Counted from the first letter of the stretch, positions 1 through 8,757 are shown. The stretch: DNA of 64,000 nt from Pseudomonas sp. LRP2-20 (GCF_024349685.1 NZ_AP025944.1:2920001-2984000); one strand, 5' to 3'. The notes: generated from the letters alone by a model not told the origin. Numbers and translations are program-made.

Positions 1-171
1 AATTTGTCGCCGGATAGAAATCTGGATCTAATTTATCGCTATGAACTTTGCGGGATGGTAGGCGATCCCGAAAAAATTGTTGCTCGCATTAAGACTTATC
101 GGGAAACTGGAATTAACTGGGATTCATCTAAAGAGTTTTTGTTTCCTGGTATTCAACAACCTCTAAGTTGA
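1..171 (+). CDS. C-terminal fragment of an unrecognised protein (5' end outside window)
   Basis: An open frame runs from base 1 to a TGA at 169-171, giving a 56-residue C-terminus that includes YRYELCGMVGDPEKI and ends FPGIQQPLS. I do not recognise the family. Codon use is AT-richer than the main part of the window, like the next four genes, so it probably belongs to the same island of small accessory genes. It could be the tail of an immunity protein or of a toxin; nothing visible decides this. Confidence 0.6.
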   Translation, partial: NLSPDRNLDLIYRYELCGMVGDPEKIVARIKTYRETGINWDSSKEFLFPGIQQPLS

Positions 172-402
172 GATTCTTGGAATGTATATAGGGGGCAGGA
201 GGGGGCTGGGCTCAACTGTAATATTTACAGAGTGATGATGGCATTTTAGCAGAGTTGATGCCTAGGTGCCGTCATTTATCATCGTGGGCTTGATGATTTT
301 CTTGACTAACCTTGCTTTATAGCGGCTGGTCCGCGAAAGTGGTTTGTCAATGGTTTCTGAACATGTCGTCTGCAAGGGCATAAATCGAGGGGGATTTAAG
401 CG
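172..402. other. AT-rich intergenic stretch with no gene seen
   Basis: About 230 bases between the truncated first gene and the next start. It has runs such as GGGGGCAGGAGGGGGC near 190-205 but no convincing open frame, hairpin or tRNA. A minus-strand open frame across 262-570 overlaps the next gene and has no plausible ribosome-binding site, so I leave it out. Confidence 0.4.
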
Positions 403-771
403 GTGGAAGATTTGTCTGCATTCACACATCTGATCCATGGCAAAGGCTTTTCTGAGGCAATTGCAGCAGGCGTCGAGGACTGGGAGATCTTGCTCGATAG
501 GCGGGAGCAGCCTGCATTTGATGATGCCTGGGGGAGTGTATTTCAAACCCTGCATATAATGAGCTATCAAAACCCAATGGCCGAAGCTGAAGTTACCTCG
601 TTGAGGGAGTTTGCATTCAAGGCCATGTTACAACTCACCCAAGATGCAGAAGTCGCCGCTTACGTCTCGGATGATATCGGCCTGATTGCCGATGCGCTGG
701 CAAAAGCTCTGATGTCTACTTACTGCGATCAGTTGCTTGCTAGCTACAAGGCTGGGCGCTTTCCGTGTTAG
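403..771 (+). CDS. Small hypothetical protein, possible immunity protein
   Basis: A 122-aa acidic, probably all-helical protein with no signal peptide or membrane segment. The start is GTG at 403, preceded by a purine-rich GAGGGGG about ten bases upstream. I do not recognise a named family. It sits in a row of small co-directional AT-rich genes, two of which (891 and 1735) resemble immunity families of polymorphic toxin systems. By context it may also be an immunity or regulatory protein, but nothing in its own sequence proves this. Confidence 0.6.
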   Translation: MEDLSAFTHLIHGKGFSEAIAAGVEDWEILLDRREQPAFDDAWGSVFQTLHIMSYQNPMAEAEVTSLREFAFKAMLQLTQDAEVAAYVSDDIGLIADALAKALMSTYCDQLLASYKAGRFPC

Positions 772-890
772 GAGCTCTTGTATCGAAATAGTGCTATCGC
801 TGGTGGTAGGGTCATTTGGGCGGTGGGTGGTTGTTAGTGACATGAGCCATAAATATCACGGTGTATTATGAAGGGGTTGATGTGTAGATC

Positions 891-1331
891 ATGAATGATA
901 TACAAGGCGAGATCGAAGATAAGTACGATGTTGAACGATTCAGCAAGGTTCACCTCTGGCTTGGGATAAATTTCACCAGAGAAGATGAGTACTTGAAATA
1001 TTTTGAAATTGACTATTCAAGCGATTACGAAATTGACGATCCTCAATATCCAGTCTGTCAGTTCTGTGCCGATATTGGCGAACGCTGGTATGACGAGGAT
1101 TTTATTGGCATCATCCCACGGAAACCCAATCTGGTTGATATTGATGCCATGCTGGGTGAATCCGCAATCGATAGAAGCGAATGGGAAAGGGTGAAAGCCA
1201 TTTGCGCGAATCTAGGCATTATCAAGATGAATGCTATGTTTTGGTATTCGGATGGTGGCTTGCATATGCCGACGCCACTGAAAGAAGATTACAATGGCCT
1301 GCGCTACATTGGATTGTTTGAGGGTGATTAA
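891..1331 (+). CDS. Immunity protein 22 (Imm22)-like
   Basis: A 146-aa acidic cytosolic protein. The N-terminal part has KVHLWLGINF followed by an acidic tract with EYLKYFEIDYSS, then a central RWYDEDFIG. This WLG...Y-F-E...WYDEDF pattern is what I recall for Imm22, a family found as immunity partners of Rhs, CDI or T6SS-delivered toxins. Such proteins bind and neutralise a cognate toxin domain. It lies 21 bases upstream of the next small gene in the same direction. No toxin gene is in the window; it may lie left of base 1 or be lost. The family call is from motif memory. Confidence 0.65.
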   Translation: MNDIQGEIEDKYDVERFSKVHLWLGINFTREDEYLKYFEIDYSSDYEIDDPQYPVCQFCADIGERWYDEDFIGIIPRKPNLVDIDAMLGESAIDRSEWERVKAICANLGIIKMNAMFWYSDGGLHMPTPLKEDYNGLRYIGLFEGD

Positions 1332-1352
1332 AGCCTGGTCAGGAGCTTGAGC

Positions 1353-1700
1353 ATGAATGATCAAAAGTTTGTCGATGCTGTTTTTTTCGAACTGTTCGAT
1401 GAGAATTTTTGTCGGTATCAGGACTCGCTTACCAAACCCACTACCGGGGAGCAGGATTCATACGGTCGCGCGCGCAATGCGCTTGCTTTGTTAAATAGCG
1501 CACAAAGGCTCGATGTTGTTGAGTTTCTCAGGGTGGTAATCGCAGATACTGCCTCTGTAATATTGGGGGCGCTGGATGGCGTCCATTTTCCTGATGGCCT
1601 TGAAGGCGAATGCGTTGTGAGTCTCGATGGGGTCGAGATTCAGGGCGATTTGCAGGATATGTTTCTCAGTAAAGCCCAAAATCTTGGCATTTATGATTGA
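1353..1700 (+). CDS. Small hypothetical protein in the immunity-gene row
   Basis: The ATG at 1353 is chosen over the TTG at 1347 because AGGAG at 1341-1345 lies seven bases before it. The product is 115 aa, acidic, soluble and without a signal peptide. It contains a helical stretch (YGRARNALALLNSAQRLDVV) and a C-terminal beta-like part (CVVSLDGVEIQGD). I do not recognise a named family. It begins 21 bases after the Imm22-like gene and ends 34 bases before the DUF4303-like gene, so the three probably share a transcript. An immunity role is inferred from context only. Confidence 0.65.
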   Translation: MNDQKFVDAVFFELFDENFCRYQDSLTKPTTGEQDSYGRARNALALLNSAQRLDVVEFLRVVIADTASVILGALDGVHFPDGLEGECVVSLDGVEIQGDLQDMFLSKAQNLGIYD

Positions 1701-1734
1701 GTTCTGAGTTCCTGCCTGACTGAGGAAATACACA

Positions 1735-2274
1735 ATGGACTGGAAAGCACTTGAAGCCGACACCGCCGCCGCAGTAAAAACTGCGCTGTCTGACTTGCGC
1801 GCCACATACCCCGGTGAGGTGTTCTACGCCTGCGCGGTCTACACGGACAGCGGGGCAATGACACTGGGGGTGGCTGCCAACTCACAGCAAGCGCTTGAGC
1901 GCAAGCTCGACAGGGAAGCTGAGGCCGAGCGCTCGGAACTGCGGCCCTATTACACTTGGTGTACGTCGGAATGGGCTTATGAAGCCTGGCGGGGCGAATG
2001 TTTCAGGGCTGTGTGTATGGATCTGGCATCGGCCGAACCGAAAGAGGACTTCGGAGTATTCAGAGAGCGTTTGAGCCAGTTGATGATCGATGTATTGGCG
2101 GGGCTGAGGAGCCAGGGATTCTTCGAGGCTGTTTTTTCAGAGGTTCCAGTATTGTTCGTGACAGTGACGGATGATGCGGGGGCGGAGGGGCTTGAAGATC
2201 GTTCGGCGAGGGTGTTGAACACTGAGGCTGTTTTTCGGGAATTTGTGCAGCGATATCCGGCAATTATAGTTTGA
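1735..2274 (+). CDS. DUF4303-like protein, probable immunity-associated
   Basis: A 179-aa soluble protein. The start ATG at 1735 is preceded by AGGAAA. The N-terminus (DWKALEADTAAAVKTAL), the central YACAVYTDSGAMTLGVAANS and the motif YTWCTSEWAYE match my recollection of DUF4303, a family often found near polymorphic toxin and immunity genes. Its biochemical role is unknown. It is the last of the AT-richer co-directional genes and is followed by a REP palindrome, which may mark the edge of the island. Confidence 0.65.
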   Translation: MDWKALEADTAAAVKTALSDLRATYPGEVFYACAVYTDSGAMTLGVAANSQQALERKLDREAEAERSELRPYYTWCTSEWAYEAWRGECFRAVCMDLASAEPKEDFGVFRERLSQLMIDVLAGLRSQGFFEAVFSEVPVLFVTVTDDAGAEGLEDRSARVLNTEAVFREFVQRYPAIIV

Positions 2275-2320
2275 AGCTGCATCGTGTAGTGGCTGGTAGG
2301 CGTGTCGCTGGATGGCACGG

Positions 2321-2358
2321 GCTGCGCCCGTGTTCGCGGGTAAACCCGCTCCCACAGG
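2321..2358. repeat. REP palindrome (single)
   Basis: The sequence TTCGCGGGTAAACCCGCTCC followed by CACAGG is the standard Pseudomonas putida-type REP core, with a short GC hairpin (GGGCTGCGCCC) just before it. It lies in the 290-base gap between the immunity-gene row and arfB. It could act as a transcription end or mRNA stabiliser for the upstream genes. Confidence 0.8.
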
Positions 2359-2564
2359 TTTCGCGCCAGTCCTTGGAAACTGGGCAAGATCTTGGGATCA
2401 AACGACGGCCAGCTGAGCAAACCGTAACGGCGACACTGTGAGCAGTGGCATGCCGGACGACATCGTAGGGCGTCTCAATCAATGCGGTTTAGGCCAAACG
2501 CGTTTTGTTCTGTGAGCAAGCGGCCAAGGCTGTGATAATGGAGGGCAATCACAAGAGCCATGCC

Positions 2565-2978
2565 ATGCTGACCATCTCTAACAACGTGCATCTGCCCGAT
2601 GCCGACATCGAACTGACCTACATCCGCGCGCAAGGCGCCGGTGGGCAGAACGTCAACAAGGTGTCCAGCGCCGTGCACCTGCGCTTCGACATTCCCGCCT
2701 CGTCGCTGCCCGCGTTTTACAAGGAGCGGCTGCTGGCACTGCGTGACAGTCGCATCACCGGCGACGGCGTGCTGATCATCAAGGCCCAGCAGTACCGCAC
2801 CCAGGAGCAGAACCGCACTGACGCACTGGCGCGTCTTGCCGAGTTGATCATCGCTGCCGGCAAGACTGAGAAAAAACGCCGCCCCACCAAGCCGACCCTC
2901 GGCTCGAAGACCCGTCGCCTCGAAGGAAAAGCCAGGCGCAGCACGGTCAAGGCGGGGCGGGGCAAGGTGGAGTTCTAA
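2565..2978 (+). CDS. arfB: Alternative ribosome-rescue factor ArfB (peptidyl-tRNA hydrolase)
   Basis: A 137-aa protein of the YaeJ/ICT1 class, close to the E. coli length of about 140. It frees stalled ribosomes lacking a stop codon by hydrolysing peptidyl-tRNA. The catalytic GGQ is at residues 26-28 in [20 protein letters not shown], as in class I release factors. The C-terminal tail is rich in Lys and Arg ([15 protein letters not shown], then [10 protein letters not shown]), the part that enters the empty mRNA channel. I chose the ATG at 2565 because the product then starts MLTISNNV, typical of the family; an in-frame start at 2505 would add 20 atypical residues. Confidence 0.93.
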   Translation: MLTISNNVHLPDADIELTYIRAQGAGGQNVNKVSSAVHLRFDIPASSLPAFYKERLLALRDSRITGDGVLIIKAQQYRTQEQNRTDALARLAELIIAAGKTEKKRRPTKPTLGSKTRRLEGKARRSTVKAGRGKVEF

Positions 2979-3071
2979 GACTCTGTGAAATCCCAAAATA
3001 CCAACCGTCGCTTTCCCGGTTGATCGGAGAGCATGGAGGCACCGGTACAGTGAATTCAAACGGAGCTGCAA

Positions 3072-3422
3072 ATGCCCTCAAGGACGACCAAGCGCAAGAA
3101 AAAACCACCGCCCCCCGGCGGTGAGGTACACGATTACCTGGTAGAAATGGATTTCTGGGTCAAGTGCGCCTACCTGTTCACACCGGCGTTCCTGGCGCTT
3201 TTTGTCGGCCTCGGTGCTGTGGGAATAGCCCTCTTCATCTACCCCGTGATCAGCATCGTCTACTTCATCATCCGCCACCGTTACTTGAAAAGCGTACCAC
3301 CTGATAAGCTGGTCCATGTGGTGCCCTGGAGTCATATCTATGAGGGGCGGAGCATATCCATGATCATCCTGAACCTCTGGGTACTGGCGGGTGGATACGC
3401 AATCTACAATCACTTTTTCTAA
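3072..3422 (+). CDS. Small inner-membrane protein, unknown function
   Basis: A 116-aa protein with a very basic, proline-rich N-terminus (KRKKKPPPPGG), then hydrophobic segments at about residues 32-60 and 92-112. It is probably a two- or three-pass membrane protein with the basic end in the cytoplasm. I do not recognise a family. It stands alone 93 bases after arfB and is followed at once by a perfect hairpin (3423-3445), suggesting a monocistronic unit. Confidence 0.7.
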   Translation: MPSRTTKRKKKPPPPGGEVHDYLVEMDFWVKCAYLFTPAFLALFVGLGAVGIALFIYPVISIVYFIIRHRYLKSVPPDKLVHVVPWSHIYEGRSISMIILNLWVLAGGYAIYNHFF

Positions 3423-3445
3423 GTGGTTCCACTGCGTGGAACCAC
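3423..3445 (+). terminator. Terminator-like hairpin
   Basis: GTGGTTCCA, a five-base loop, then TGGAACCAC: a perfect 9-bp stem starting right after the stop codon of the small membrane protein. The T-tract after it is weak (ATTCGTTTG), so intrinsic termination is likely but not certain. Confidence 0.55.
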
Positions 3446-3562
3446 ATTCGTTTGTACTCCCTCGCCACTCGCGCTTATCTGTCGCCAAGCACGACCTGCC
3501 TTTCCCGTCGTGATCTCAAGCGAACAACAAGAACGGGACCCACCCGCGCGAGGAGATTCCCC

Positions 3563-4738
3563 ATGCAGCAACACCAGCACATCCTGGTCTGGCTCAACGA
3601 CGTGGCCAGCGACCTGCACGCCATCCGCCACGATATCCACGCTCACCCTGAACTCGGTTTCGAAGAAAGCCGCACCTCGGCCCTGGTCGCCACGCTGCTG
3701 CAGCAGTGGGGCTACGAGGTGCACACCGGTATCGGCAAGACCGGTGTGGTCGGTGTGCTGCGCAATGGCAGCAGCCCGCGCAAGCTGGGGCTGCGTGCCG
3801 ACATGGACGCGCTGCCGATCCATGAGGCCACCGGTGCCGCGTACAGCAGCCGCCACCAGGGCTGCATGCACGCCTGCGGCCACGACGGCCACACCACCAT
3901 GCTGCTGGGCGCGGCGCGCTACCTGGCGGCGACGCGCCAGTTCGATGGCACGCTGACGCTGATCTTCCAGCCGGCCGAGGAGGGCCAGGGCGGTGCCGAG
4001 GCGATGCTCGCCGATGGGCTGCTGGAGCGCTTCCCCTGCGATGCGCTGTTCGGCATGCACAACATGCCGGGGCTGCCGGCCGGGCATCTGGGTTTTCGCG
4101 AGGGGCCGATGATGGCCTCGCAGGACCTGCTGACGGTCACCCTCGAGGGCGTCGGCGGGCATGGTTCGATGCCGCACCTGACGGTCGACCCGCTGGTGGC
4201 AGCGGCCAGTGTGGTGATGGCGCTGCAGACGGTGGTGGCGCGCAACATCGATGCCCAGGAGGCGGCGGTGGTCACGGTCGGCGCGCTGCAGGCGGGCGAG
4301 GCGGCCAATGTGATTCCGCAGCAGGCGCTGCTGCGCCTGAGCCTGCGTGCGCTGGATGCCCAGGTGCGGGCGCAGACCCTGGAGCGGGTGCGGGCGATCA
4401 TCGTCAGTCAGGCCGAAAGCTTTGGCTGCACGGCCCGTATCGAACACCGCCCGGCATACCCGGTGCTGGTCAACCATGCCAAGGAAAATGCCTTTGCCCA
4501 GCAGGTGGGTGAGGCGTTGCTGGGCGCCGACAAGGTCGATGGCAACACCCGCAAGCTGATGGGCAGCGAGGACTTTGCCTGGATGCTGCAGCGCTGCCCG
4601 GGCGCCTACCTGTTCATCGGCAACGGCGTACAGCGGCCGATGGTGCACAACCCGGCCTACGACTTCAACGACGACATCCTGCTGACCGGCGCCGCCTACT
4701 GGGGCGCGCTGACCGAGAGCTGGCTCAAGCCTGCCTGA
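3563..4738 (+). CDS. M20-family amidohydrolase (hippurate hydrolase / N-acyl-amino-acid hydrolase-like)
   Basis: A 391-aa cytosolic binuclear-metal amidase that probably cleaves an N-acyl amino acid or similar amide. Metal and catalytic motifs are intact: RADMD (78-82), MHACGHDGHT (about 102-111), FQPAEEGQGGA, FGMHN, and C-terminal LMGSEDFAW and HNPAYDFND. AGGAG at 3551-3555 fixes the ATG at 3563; the longer frame from 3452 runs back through the upstream hairpin region. It is first in a row with an MHS transporter, an amidase and an IclR regulator, suggesting one catabolic unit for an amide-type substrate. The exact substrate cannot be read from sequence. Confidence 0.88.
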   Translation: MQQHQHILVWLNDVASDLHAIRHDIHAHPELGFEESRTSALVATLLQQWGYEVHTGIGKTGVVGVLRNGSSPRKLGLRADMDALPIHEATGAAYSSRHQGCMHACGHDGHTTMLLGAARYLAATRQFDGTLTLIFQPAEEGQGGAEAMLADGLLERFPCDALFGMHNMPGLPAGHLGFREGPMMASQDLLTVTLEGVGGHGSMPHLTVDPLVAAASVVMALQTVVARNIDAQEAAVVTVGALQAGEAANVIPQQALLRLSLRALDAQVRAQTLERVRAIIVSQAESFGCTARIEHRPAYPVLVNHAKENAFAQQVGEALLGADKVDGNTRKLMGSEDFAWMLQRCPGAYLFIGNGVQRPMVHNPAYDFNDDILLTGAAYWGALTESWLKPA

Positions 4739-4820
4739 CTGCCCTGTATTGACGACTGCCGCTGGAGCCCGGGCGCGGCTGCGCCTGGTGATCACTTGAA
4801 CAGAAGATGGAGTGTTCCGC

Positions 4821-6131
4821 ATGCAGATTTCCAATACAGGCGCGTCGCGTACCCGGCAAGTGGTCGCGGCGGTCATCGGCAATGCGCTGGAGTGGTATGA
4901 CTTTATCGTGTACGGCTTTCTGGCGAGCATCATCGCCCGCCAGTTCTTCCCCTCGGATGACGAATACGCCTCGCTGCTGATGGCCCTGGCCACCTTTGGC
5001 GTGGGCTTTTTCATGCGCCCGGTGGGCGGGGTGCTGCTGGGTGTGTATTCCGACCGCAAGGGGCGCAAGGCGGCGATGCAGCTGATCATCCGCCTGATGA
5101 CCGTGTCGATCGCCATGATCGCCTTCGCCCCCAACTACCTGGCCATCGGCATGGGCGCGCCGCTGCTGATCGTGGTCGCGCGCATGCTGCAGGGCTTTGC
5201 CACCGGCGGTGAGTACGCCAGCGCCACGGCGTTTCTGGTGGAGAGCGCGCCGGCCAACCGCAAGGGCCTGTATGGCTCGTGGCAGCTGGTGGGGCAGTGC
5301 CTGGCGGTGTTTTCCGGGGCGGCGATGGTCGCGCTGGTCACCCACCTGTGCACGTCCGAGGCGCTGGACAGCTGGGGCTGGCGGATTCCGTTCGTGCTCG
5401 GCCTGCTGATCGGCCCGGTGGGGCTGTGGATTCGCAAGCACATGGAAGAGCCCGAGGAGTTTCTGCAGGCGCGCAAGCAGGCCAAGGGCCAGGCGCCGAG
5501 CCTGTGGCAGGTGCTGCGTGAGCACCGCCGCAGCCTGCTGGTGTCGATGGGCCTGGCCTGTGGCGCGACGGTGTCGTTCTAAGTGGTGCTGGTGAACATG
5601 CCGACCTTCGCCCACAAGAACCTCGGCCTGCCGCTGGACCAGGTGCTGCTGGTGCAGATGCTCGCGGTGGGCCTGATGACCGTGGTGATTCCGCTGTCCG
5701 GCGCACTGTCGGACCGGCTCGGCCGGCGGCCGGTGCTGATGGCCTTCACCCTGGCGTTCTTCGTCATGGTCTACCCGCTGTATGTGTGGGTGGCTGCGGC
5801 GCCCTCGATCGAGCGCCTGCTGGTGATGCAGCTGCTGCTGTGCAGCGCCATCGGCGGCTTCTTCGGCCCTGCGCCGACCGCGCTGGCCGAGCAGTTCCCG
5901 GTCGAGGTGCGCTCAACCGGCGTGTCGGTGGCCTACAACGTGGCGGTGATGGTGTTCGGCGGCTTTGCCCCGCTGATCGTCACCTGGCTGAGCAAGGTGC
6001 TCGGCACCCCGGTGGCGCCATCGTTCTACGTGCTGTTCGCCTGCCTGCTGACCCTGCTTGGCACCTATTGCCTGAAAGAAGCACCGCGCGCCGGCAAGGC
6101 CGTCGCCTACAACCTTGGAGTAAAACCGTGA
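4821..6131 (+). pseudogene. MHS-family MFS transporter interrupted by an in-frame TAA
   Basis: The frame encodes a metabolite:H+ symporter (ShiA/KgtP/ProP relatives) that would be about 436 aa. The N-terminus has GNALEWYDFIVYGFL, a hallmark of this family, and then RPVGGVLLGVYSDRKGRKAA. At 5580-5582 a TAA interrupts GATVSF*VVLVNMPTFA, where relatives usually have Tyr (TAC to TAA is one base). The same frame then stays open to 6131 with normal transporter sequence (GALSDRLGRRPVLMA). Without readthrough only 253 residues, about six helices, are made. GGAG before the ATG at 4821 sets the start, and the last bases overlap the amidase GTG. A sequencing error is possible. Confidence 0.85.
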
Positions 6132-7585
6132 ACGCGTTAGCTATCGACCCAATCGTCGCCCTCGACGCCGAGGCCCTGTCCCGGGCCATTCATGCCCGCC
6201 AGGTGGCGTGCCGCGAGGTGATGCAGGCTTACCTGGGCCATATCGAGCGTTGCAATCCGCAGGTCAACGCGCTGGTGTCGCTGCGCGCAGGGGAGGAGTT
6301 GCTGGCCGAGGCCGAGGCCTGCGACCGCGAACTGGCGCGCGGCCAGTCCCGTGGCTGGATGCATGGCATGCCCCAGGCGATCAAGGACCTGGCCGCCACG
6401 GCCGGGCTGCGAACCACGCTGGGTTCGCCGCTGTTCGCCGAGCAGGTGCCGGCACACGACGCCATCAGCGTGGCGCGGGTGCGGGCGAGCGGGGCGATCA
6501 TCATCGGCAAGAGCAATGTGCCGGAATTCGGCCTGGGTTCGCAGAGCTACAACACGTTGTTCGGCACCACCACCAATGCCTACGACCACAGCCGCGTGGC
6601 CGGGGGTAGCAGCGGTGGCGCCGCGGCGGCGCTGGCCATGCGCTTGCTGCCAGTGGCCGATGGCAGCGACATGATGGGCTCGCTGCGCAACCCGGCGGCG
6701 TTCAACAACGTGTTCGGCCTGCGCCCGTCGCTGGGGCGGGTGCCCTATGGGCCGACGCCTGAGCTGTTCGTCCAGCAACTGGCCACCGAGGGGCCGATGG
6801 GGCGCAGCGTGACCGATGTCGCTCGCTTGCTGACGGTGCAGGCCGGCCATGACGCGCGGGTGCCCTTGTCGCTCAATGACGGCGGGCGGGATTTCGCGGC
6901 GGGGCTGCAGCGTGACTTCAAGGGGGCGCGCATCGGCTGGCTGGGCGACTACGACGGTTACCTGCCGATGGAGGATGGGGTGCTGGGCCTGTGCGAAGCC
7001 GCCCTGGCCGATTTCGCCGAGCTGGGCTGCGTGGTCGAAGCTTGCCAGCCCGCCTTTGATCTGGCGCGGTTATGGCAATGCTGGCTGACGCACCGCCACT
7101 TCCTGGTGCACGGCAACCTGGCGGCGGCCTATGCCGACCCAGCCAAGCGGGCGCTGCTCAAGCCCGAAGCGCAATGGGAAGTGGAGGGTGGCCTGCAGCT
7201 CAGCGCCGCTGCTGTGTATCAGGCGTCGCTGGACCGCAGCGCGTGGTACCAGGCCATGCAGAAACTGTTCGAGCGTTACGATTACCTGCTGTTGCCTGCG
7301 GCCCAGGTGTTCCCTTTCGACGCAGCCGAGGCGTGGCCGAAGGTGGTCGGGGGGCGGACCATGGACACCTATCACCGCTGGATGGAGGTGGTGATCGGGC
7401 CGACCCTGGCCGGCTTGCCGAGCATGAGCGTGCCGGTCGGTTTCAATGCCGCCGGGCTGCCCACGGGCCTGCAGATCATAGGCCCGGCCCAGGCCGACCA
7501 TGCCGTGCTGCAGCTGGCCTATGCCCATGAACAGTTGACCCGCTGGGTGGAACGGTGCCCGCCGCCGAGCCTGTTGCCACGTTGA
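6128..7585 (+). CDS. Amidase-signature family amidase
   Basis: A 485-aa amidase that hydrolyses a carboxamide. The Ser-cisSer-Lys triad is visible: Lys86 in MPQAIKDLAA, cis-Ser161 in GGSSGGAAAAL and nucleophile Ser185 in DGSDMMGSLRNPA; the 24-residue Ser-Ser spacing fits the family. The usual GGSIR is MGSLR here, a variant subgroup. The start is a GTG at 6128 overlapping the TGA of the transporter by four bases (GTGA), implying translational coupling to the now broken MHS gene. Together with the M20 hydrolase upstream and the IclR gene downstream this suggests breakdown of an amide-containing compound. The substrate is unknown. Confidence 0.88.
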   Translation: MNALAIDPIVALDAEALSRAIHARQVACREVMQAYLGHIERCNPQVNALVSLRAGEELLAEAEACDRELARGQSRGWMHGMPQAIKDLAATAGLRTTLGSPLFAEQVPAHDAISVARVRASGAIIIGKSNVPEFGLGSQSYNTLFGTTTNAYDHSRVAGGSSGGAAAALAMRLLPVADGSDMMGSLRNPAAFNNVFGLRPSLGRVPYGPTPELFVQQLATEGPMGRSVTDVARLLTVQAGHDARVPLSLNDGGRDFAAGLQRDFKGARIGWLGDYDGYLPMEDGVLGLCEAALADFAELGCVVEACQPAFDLARLWQCWLTHRHFLVHGNLAAAYADPAKRALLKPEAQWEVEGGLQLSAAAVYQASLDRSAWYQAMQKLFERYDYLLLPAAQVFPFDAAEAWPKVVGGRTMDTYHRWMEVVIGPTLAGLPSMSVPVGFNAAGLPTGLQIIGPAQADHAVLQLAYAHEQLTRWVERCPPPSLLPR

Positions 7586-7654
7586 GGGGGCTGGCCCGGC
7601 CCGTATCTTGCTGGGCATGATGACCATCCACGCACAGACAGGGAGGTCGGAAAC

Positions 7655-8428
7655 ATGGGCACAGCGACAGACAGCGGCGGCGTGCGCTCGGTGGAGCGTG
7701 CGCTGGCCATCGTCGAACTGCTTGGCGAGCATCAGGCCCTCGGCCTGGAAGAGCTGCATTACCTCACCGGGCTGCCCAAGGCCACGGCTTCGCGCATGCT
7801 CGCCACCTTGCAGGAGCAGGGCTGGGTCTACCGTGGGCTCAGCGACCGGCGCTACCGCCTGTGCGCCCGCCGCCTGTTCGGCGACCGCCAGCAGCGCTTC
7901 AAGCGCCAGCTGGTGGAAAGCGCCGCGCCGCTGTTGCTGGATCTTAGCGAGCGCACCGGGCTGGTGGTCGACCTGTCGTGCTTCGATGGGGAGCGGCTGG
8001 AGGTGATGGAAAGCGCGATTCCCCAGGTATTGCGCAAACGTTACCCGAACAACTGCCAGATCGTCGGCCAGCATGCCAGCCTGTTTCATTCGGCGATGGG
8101 CCGGGCGTGCCTCAAGGAGTTGGCGGTCGATGAGGTGCAGCGCCTGGCCCAGCACGAGCGGGTAGGCGGTGAAGCGCTGCTGCGCGATCTGGAAGGCGAT
8201 GCGCAGAAGGGCTTCGGGCAGCGTACCGAGGGGTATTGGGAGTATCCGGTGCGTTTGCCGTTCCTGATCCGGGCGATTGCCTTGCCGGTGCGGGTGCAGG
8301 GGCAACTGGCCGGGAGCATTGCCTTGCACTGGCCGCTGGACCAGGCGCCGGTTGAGCAGGTGTTGAGTTTGCACCTGAACAGCTTGGCGGCGACGGTGGG
8401 GGAGGTTCAGCATGCGTTGGTGGGTTAG
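7655..8428 (+). CDS. IclR-family transcriptional regulator
   Basis: A 257-aa DNA-binding regulator. The N-terminal winged helix-turn-helix (about residues 8-75) has VRSVERALAIVELL and LPKATASRMLATLQEQGWV, typical of IclR; the rest is the ligand-binding domain. GGGAGG a short way upstream of the ATG at 7655 is a strong ribosome-binding site. It lies 69 bases after the amidase on the same strand and probably controls the M20-MHS-amidase unit in response to a pathway metabolite. That link is inference from position. Confidence 0.9.
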   Translation: MGTATDSGGVRSVERALAIVELLGEHQALGLEELHYLTGLPKATASRMLATLQEQGWVYRGLSDRRYRLCARRLFGDRQQRFKRQLVESAAPLLLDLSERTGLVVDLSCFDGERLEVMESAIPQVLRKRYPNNCQIVGQHASLFHSAMGRACLKELAVDEVQRLAQHERVGGEALLRDLEGDAQKGFGQRTEGYWEYPVRLPFLIRAIALPVRVQGQLAGSIALHWPLDQAPVEQVLSLHLNSLAATVGEVQHALVG

Positions 8429-8473
8429 GGGCGTTAGGGGTGGGGTGTTTGGCGGTAGATTTTTGGTGGGTTT

Positions 8474-8700
8474 GAGATCGAGCGCCGCCCGCGCGGCGCA
8501 TCGCGAGCTTTGCTCGCTCCTACGTTTGTTTCGGGCCAATCAGTCCTGGGGGATATGCGCGCGAACGCCTTGGCGCATGGCGCGACATCCCGTCGTACAA
8601 ACCAGGCGGTCGCGCGCGCCTGTCACAGGCGTTACTGGCCCGAAACAAACGTAGGAGCGAGCAAAGCTCGCGATGCGCCGCGCGGGCGGCGCTCGATCTC
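8474..8700. repeat. Long palindromic element, copy 1 (65-bp perfect inverted arms, inverted orientation)
   Basis: Arms at 8474-8538 and 8636-8700 are perfect inverted repeats of 65 bp (ends GAGATCGAGCGCCGCC and GGCGGCGCTCGATCTC; inner ends TTTCGGGCCA and TGGCCCGAAA). The centre is 97 bases, and its reverse complement closely matches the centres of the copies at 46465 and 48015. It encodes no transposase; the open frames inside are mirror images of the arms. It lies between the IclR gene and the ABC operon. I see no target-site duplication. It may be a MITE-like non-autonomous element or a large REP-class structure. Confidence 0.85.
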
Positions 8701-8757
8701 CCAGGCGCTATAAAATTCAAGGCATACACTCAGCATTTACCTCCCAAAGGTAACCCC

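Noticed and set aside
262..570. Minus-strand open frame of 102 codons
   Set aside because: Overlaps the more plausible plus-strand gene at 403, with no ribosome-binding site or recognisable motif.
3419..5134. Long minus-strand open frame over the M20 hydrolase and MHS transporter
   Set aside because: Antisense shadow of two recognised coding frames.
8510..8713. Small open frames within the palindromic elements (also at 46431-46640 and 47977-48309)
   Set aside because: They read the inverted arms on both strands and give mirror-image Arg-rich peptides such as RSSAARAAHREL; they are products of the repeat, not genes.
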